Of a DNA stretch of 64,000 bases, positions 63,347-64,000 are shown in pieces. The position numbers were made by a program, and so were the translations under genes. The first letter of the stretch is position 1; each line of letters opens with the position of its first letter. Under the pieces are notes generated by a model. It was given only the letters and a program-made list of their open reading frames with translations. It was not told the DNA's origin and searched no databases. This stretch comes from Flavobacteriales bacterium (lineage in GTDB: Bacteria > Bacteroidota > Bacteroidia > Flavobacteriales > TMED113), in the NCBI GenBank assembly GCA_002701365.1, contig NZUK01000012.1:42721-106720 (forward strand), written 5' to 3'.

Positions 63347-64000
63347 ATGAAAATATTTAAACTTGCACTTTGCACAATTACTATTATTTTAACCTGTATA
63401 CCATCTTACAGTCAGGATTTTATTGATGACCTATATGAAACCAATAATAATTACAGTTCTTTTTTCAATATTGAGGAAGTTGAGCAAGCCTTTGAAGATA
63501 GCCTAATGTATGATAATTATGAGATGGATTATGAAATGCGAATCAGAAAATTTCATAATCCGCATTATAACTTTATATACACATGGGATTACGGATGGAA
63601 TTACCCTTATTGGCATAATTGGCAATATCCATACTATAGCATGGGATATAATCCATATTACAGCATGGGATACAATTATGGATGGCAATACAATATTTAT
63701 TATGGACACCATGCAAACTGGGGGCAATATGGCTACAACTCTTATGTTAATTATTACGGATGGAATTACCCTTATCATCACCATAATGACTTAATGTACT
63801 TAGGATATGTAAACAATTACAACACTTATGAAAATTATTCATATGGTCACATAAATAATAACAACACCAATGTACACAATAGAAATCCTGAGGACAATAT
63901 CATTATAAATCGAATCAACAAACCCCATAGAACAGAAAATAAACCCCATAGAACAGAAAATAAACCCCATAGAACAGAAAATAAACCCCATAGAACAGAA
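63347..64000 (+). CDS. Exported Tyr/Asn/Gly-rich protein with C-terminal NKPHRTE repeats (partial, runs off window)
   Basis: The ATG at 63347 begins a signal peptide (MKIFKLALCTITIILTCIPSYSQ). An acidic segment follows (about 25-65), then a stretch very rich in Tyr, Trp, Asn, Gly and His with internal similarity (YYSMGYNPYYSMGYN, GWNYPYWHN and GWNYPYHHH). From residue 191 the 7-residue unit NKPHRTE is repeated four times up to the window edge with no stop codon. I know no function; it may be a structural surface or secreted protein. Other open frames over this region are shadows. Confidence 0.75.
   Translation, partial: MKIFKLALCTITIILTCIPSYSQDFIDDLYETNNNYSSFFNIEEVEQAFEDSLMYDNYEMDYEMRIRKFHNPHYNFIYTWDYGWNYPYWHNWQYPYYSMGYNPYYSMGYNYGWQYNIYYGHHANWGQYGYNSYVNYYGWNYPYHHHNDLMYLGYVNNYNTYENYSYGHINNNNTNVHNRNPEDNIIINRINKPHRTENKPHRTENKPHRTENKPHRTE
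63917..64000 (+). repeat. Four 21-bp tandem repeats at the right window edge
   Basis: Copies at 63917, 63938, 63959 and 63980, unit AATAAACCCCATAGAACAGAA; copies 2-4 are identical and copy 1 differs at one base (AAC for AAT). The unit is in frame and encodes NKPHRTE. The array continues to the last base, so its length is unknown. Confidence 0.93.

Noticed and set aside
63503..63794. Two overlapping open frames of about 93 codons on either strand near the right edge
   Set aside because: They are rich in Ile, Met and Thr or Val, and lie over the frame that carries a signal peptide and ordered repeats.
63917..64000. Regular repeats at the right edge as a CRISPR array
   Set aside because: Units are contiguous, 21 bp, in frame, with no spacers; they encode a protein repeat.

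Overview
The window is strongly AT-rich, almost fully coding DNA from a bacterium of the Bacteroidota, most likely a Flavobacteriales-type marine organism with a compact genome. Support: promoters match the Bacteroidota -7 box TAnnTTTG rather than a -10 TATAAT box; no clear Shine-Dalgarno sequences were noted; the primary sigma factor is short and lacks region 1.1; the tmRNA encodes the tag GENNYALAA; type IX secretion (T9SS) C-terminal domains and a PorT-like protein are present; and there are Bacteroidota-typical families (DUF3276, DUF4199, DUF3822, the three-gene SurA-like array, TamL). Several genes start with TTG.

Layout. 1-4 kb (+): a methylmalonyl-CoA mutase in which the small and large subunits are one polypeptide, followed by its GTPase chaperone MeaB. 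4-11 kb (-): a run from a promoter upstream of guaB through two SurA/PpiD-type chaperones, a related lipoprotein and a MoxR ATPase. 11-17 kb (-): DUF4199, two glycosyltransferases, a MORN-like repeat protein, a secreted subtilase and a nitronate monooxygenase-like flavoprotein. 16.8 kb (+): SRP RNA with a two-way terminator. 17-19 kb (-): DUF3276 and an ABC exporter half with altered catalytic residues. 19-23 kb (+): leucine dehydrogenase, nusB, a DUF1573 lipoprotein, yajC, coaE. 23-35 kb (mostly +): aminotransferase, PorT, TrmH methyltransferase (-), TamL, class I aldolase, accD, rpsO-pnp-rpoD-rpe. 35-36 kb (-): an alanine/saccharopine dehydrogenase-like enzyme.

36.3 kb (+): tmRNA, followed 17 nt later by a secreted M43 metalloprotease. 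37.9-45.6 kb (-): a tight operon of exported proteins (choice-of-anchor L protein, peptidylarginine/agmatine deiminase, a large reprolysin-like metalloprotease, a PQQ-type sugar dehydrogenase). Four proteins here share an unusual short C-terminal tail unlike the canonical T9SS domain. 45.8-51 kb: a WD40-like exported protein, a lipoprotein, mnmA, htpG. 51-59 kb (mostly +): a housekeeping run (pilin-like membrane protein, DUF3822, rsmD, coaD, pyrE, rsfS, ftsH, LUD protein, cdsA) with NUDIX and birA on the other strand. 59-63 kb (-): tRNA-Glu, rpsT, polysaccharide deacetylase and a FemAB/GNAT-like protein, with proS upstream. The right edge holds the start of an exported Tyr/Asn/Gly-rich protein ending in perfect 21-bp repeats that run off the window.

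Most of the content is core metabolism, translation and envelope biogenesis. The accessory part is the secreted-protein block at 36.7-45.6 kb. The most unusual observations are the MutA-MutB fusion, the shared C-terminal tail, promoters placed so close to start codons that transcripts would be (nearly) leaderless, a probable AUU start for rsfS, and the ABC exporter lacking both its catalytic glutamate and switch histidine. No CRISPR array, insertion sequence, prophage or rRNA operon was seen, and the only gene-free stretch above about 300 bases is the one occupied by the tmRNA.
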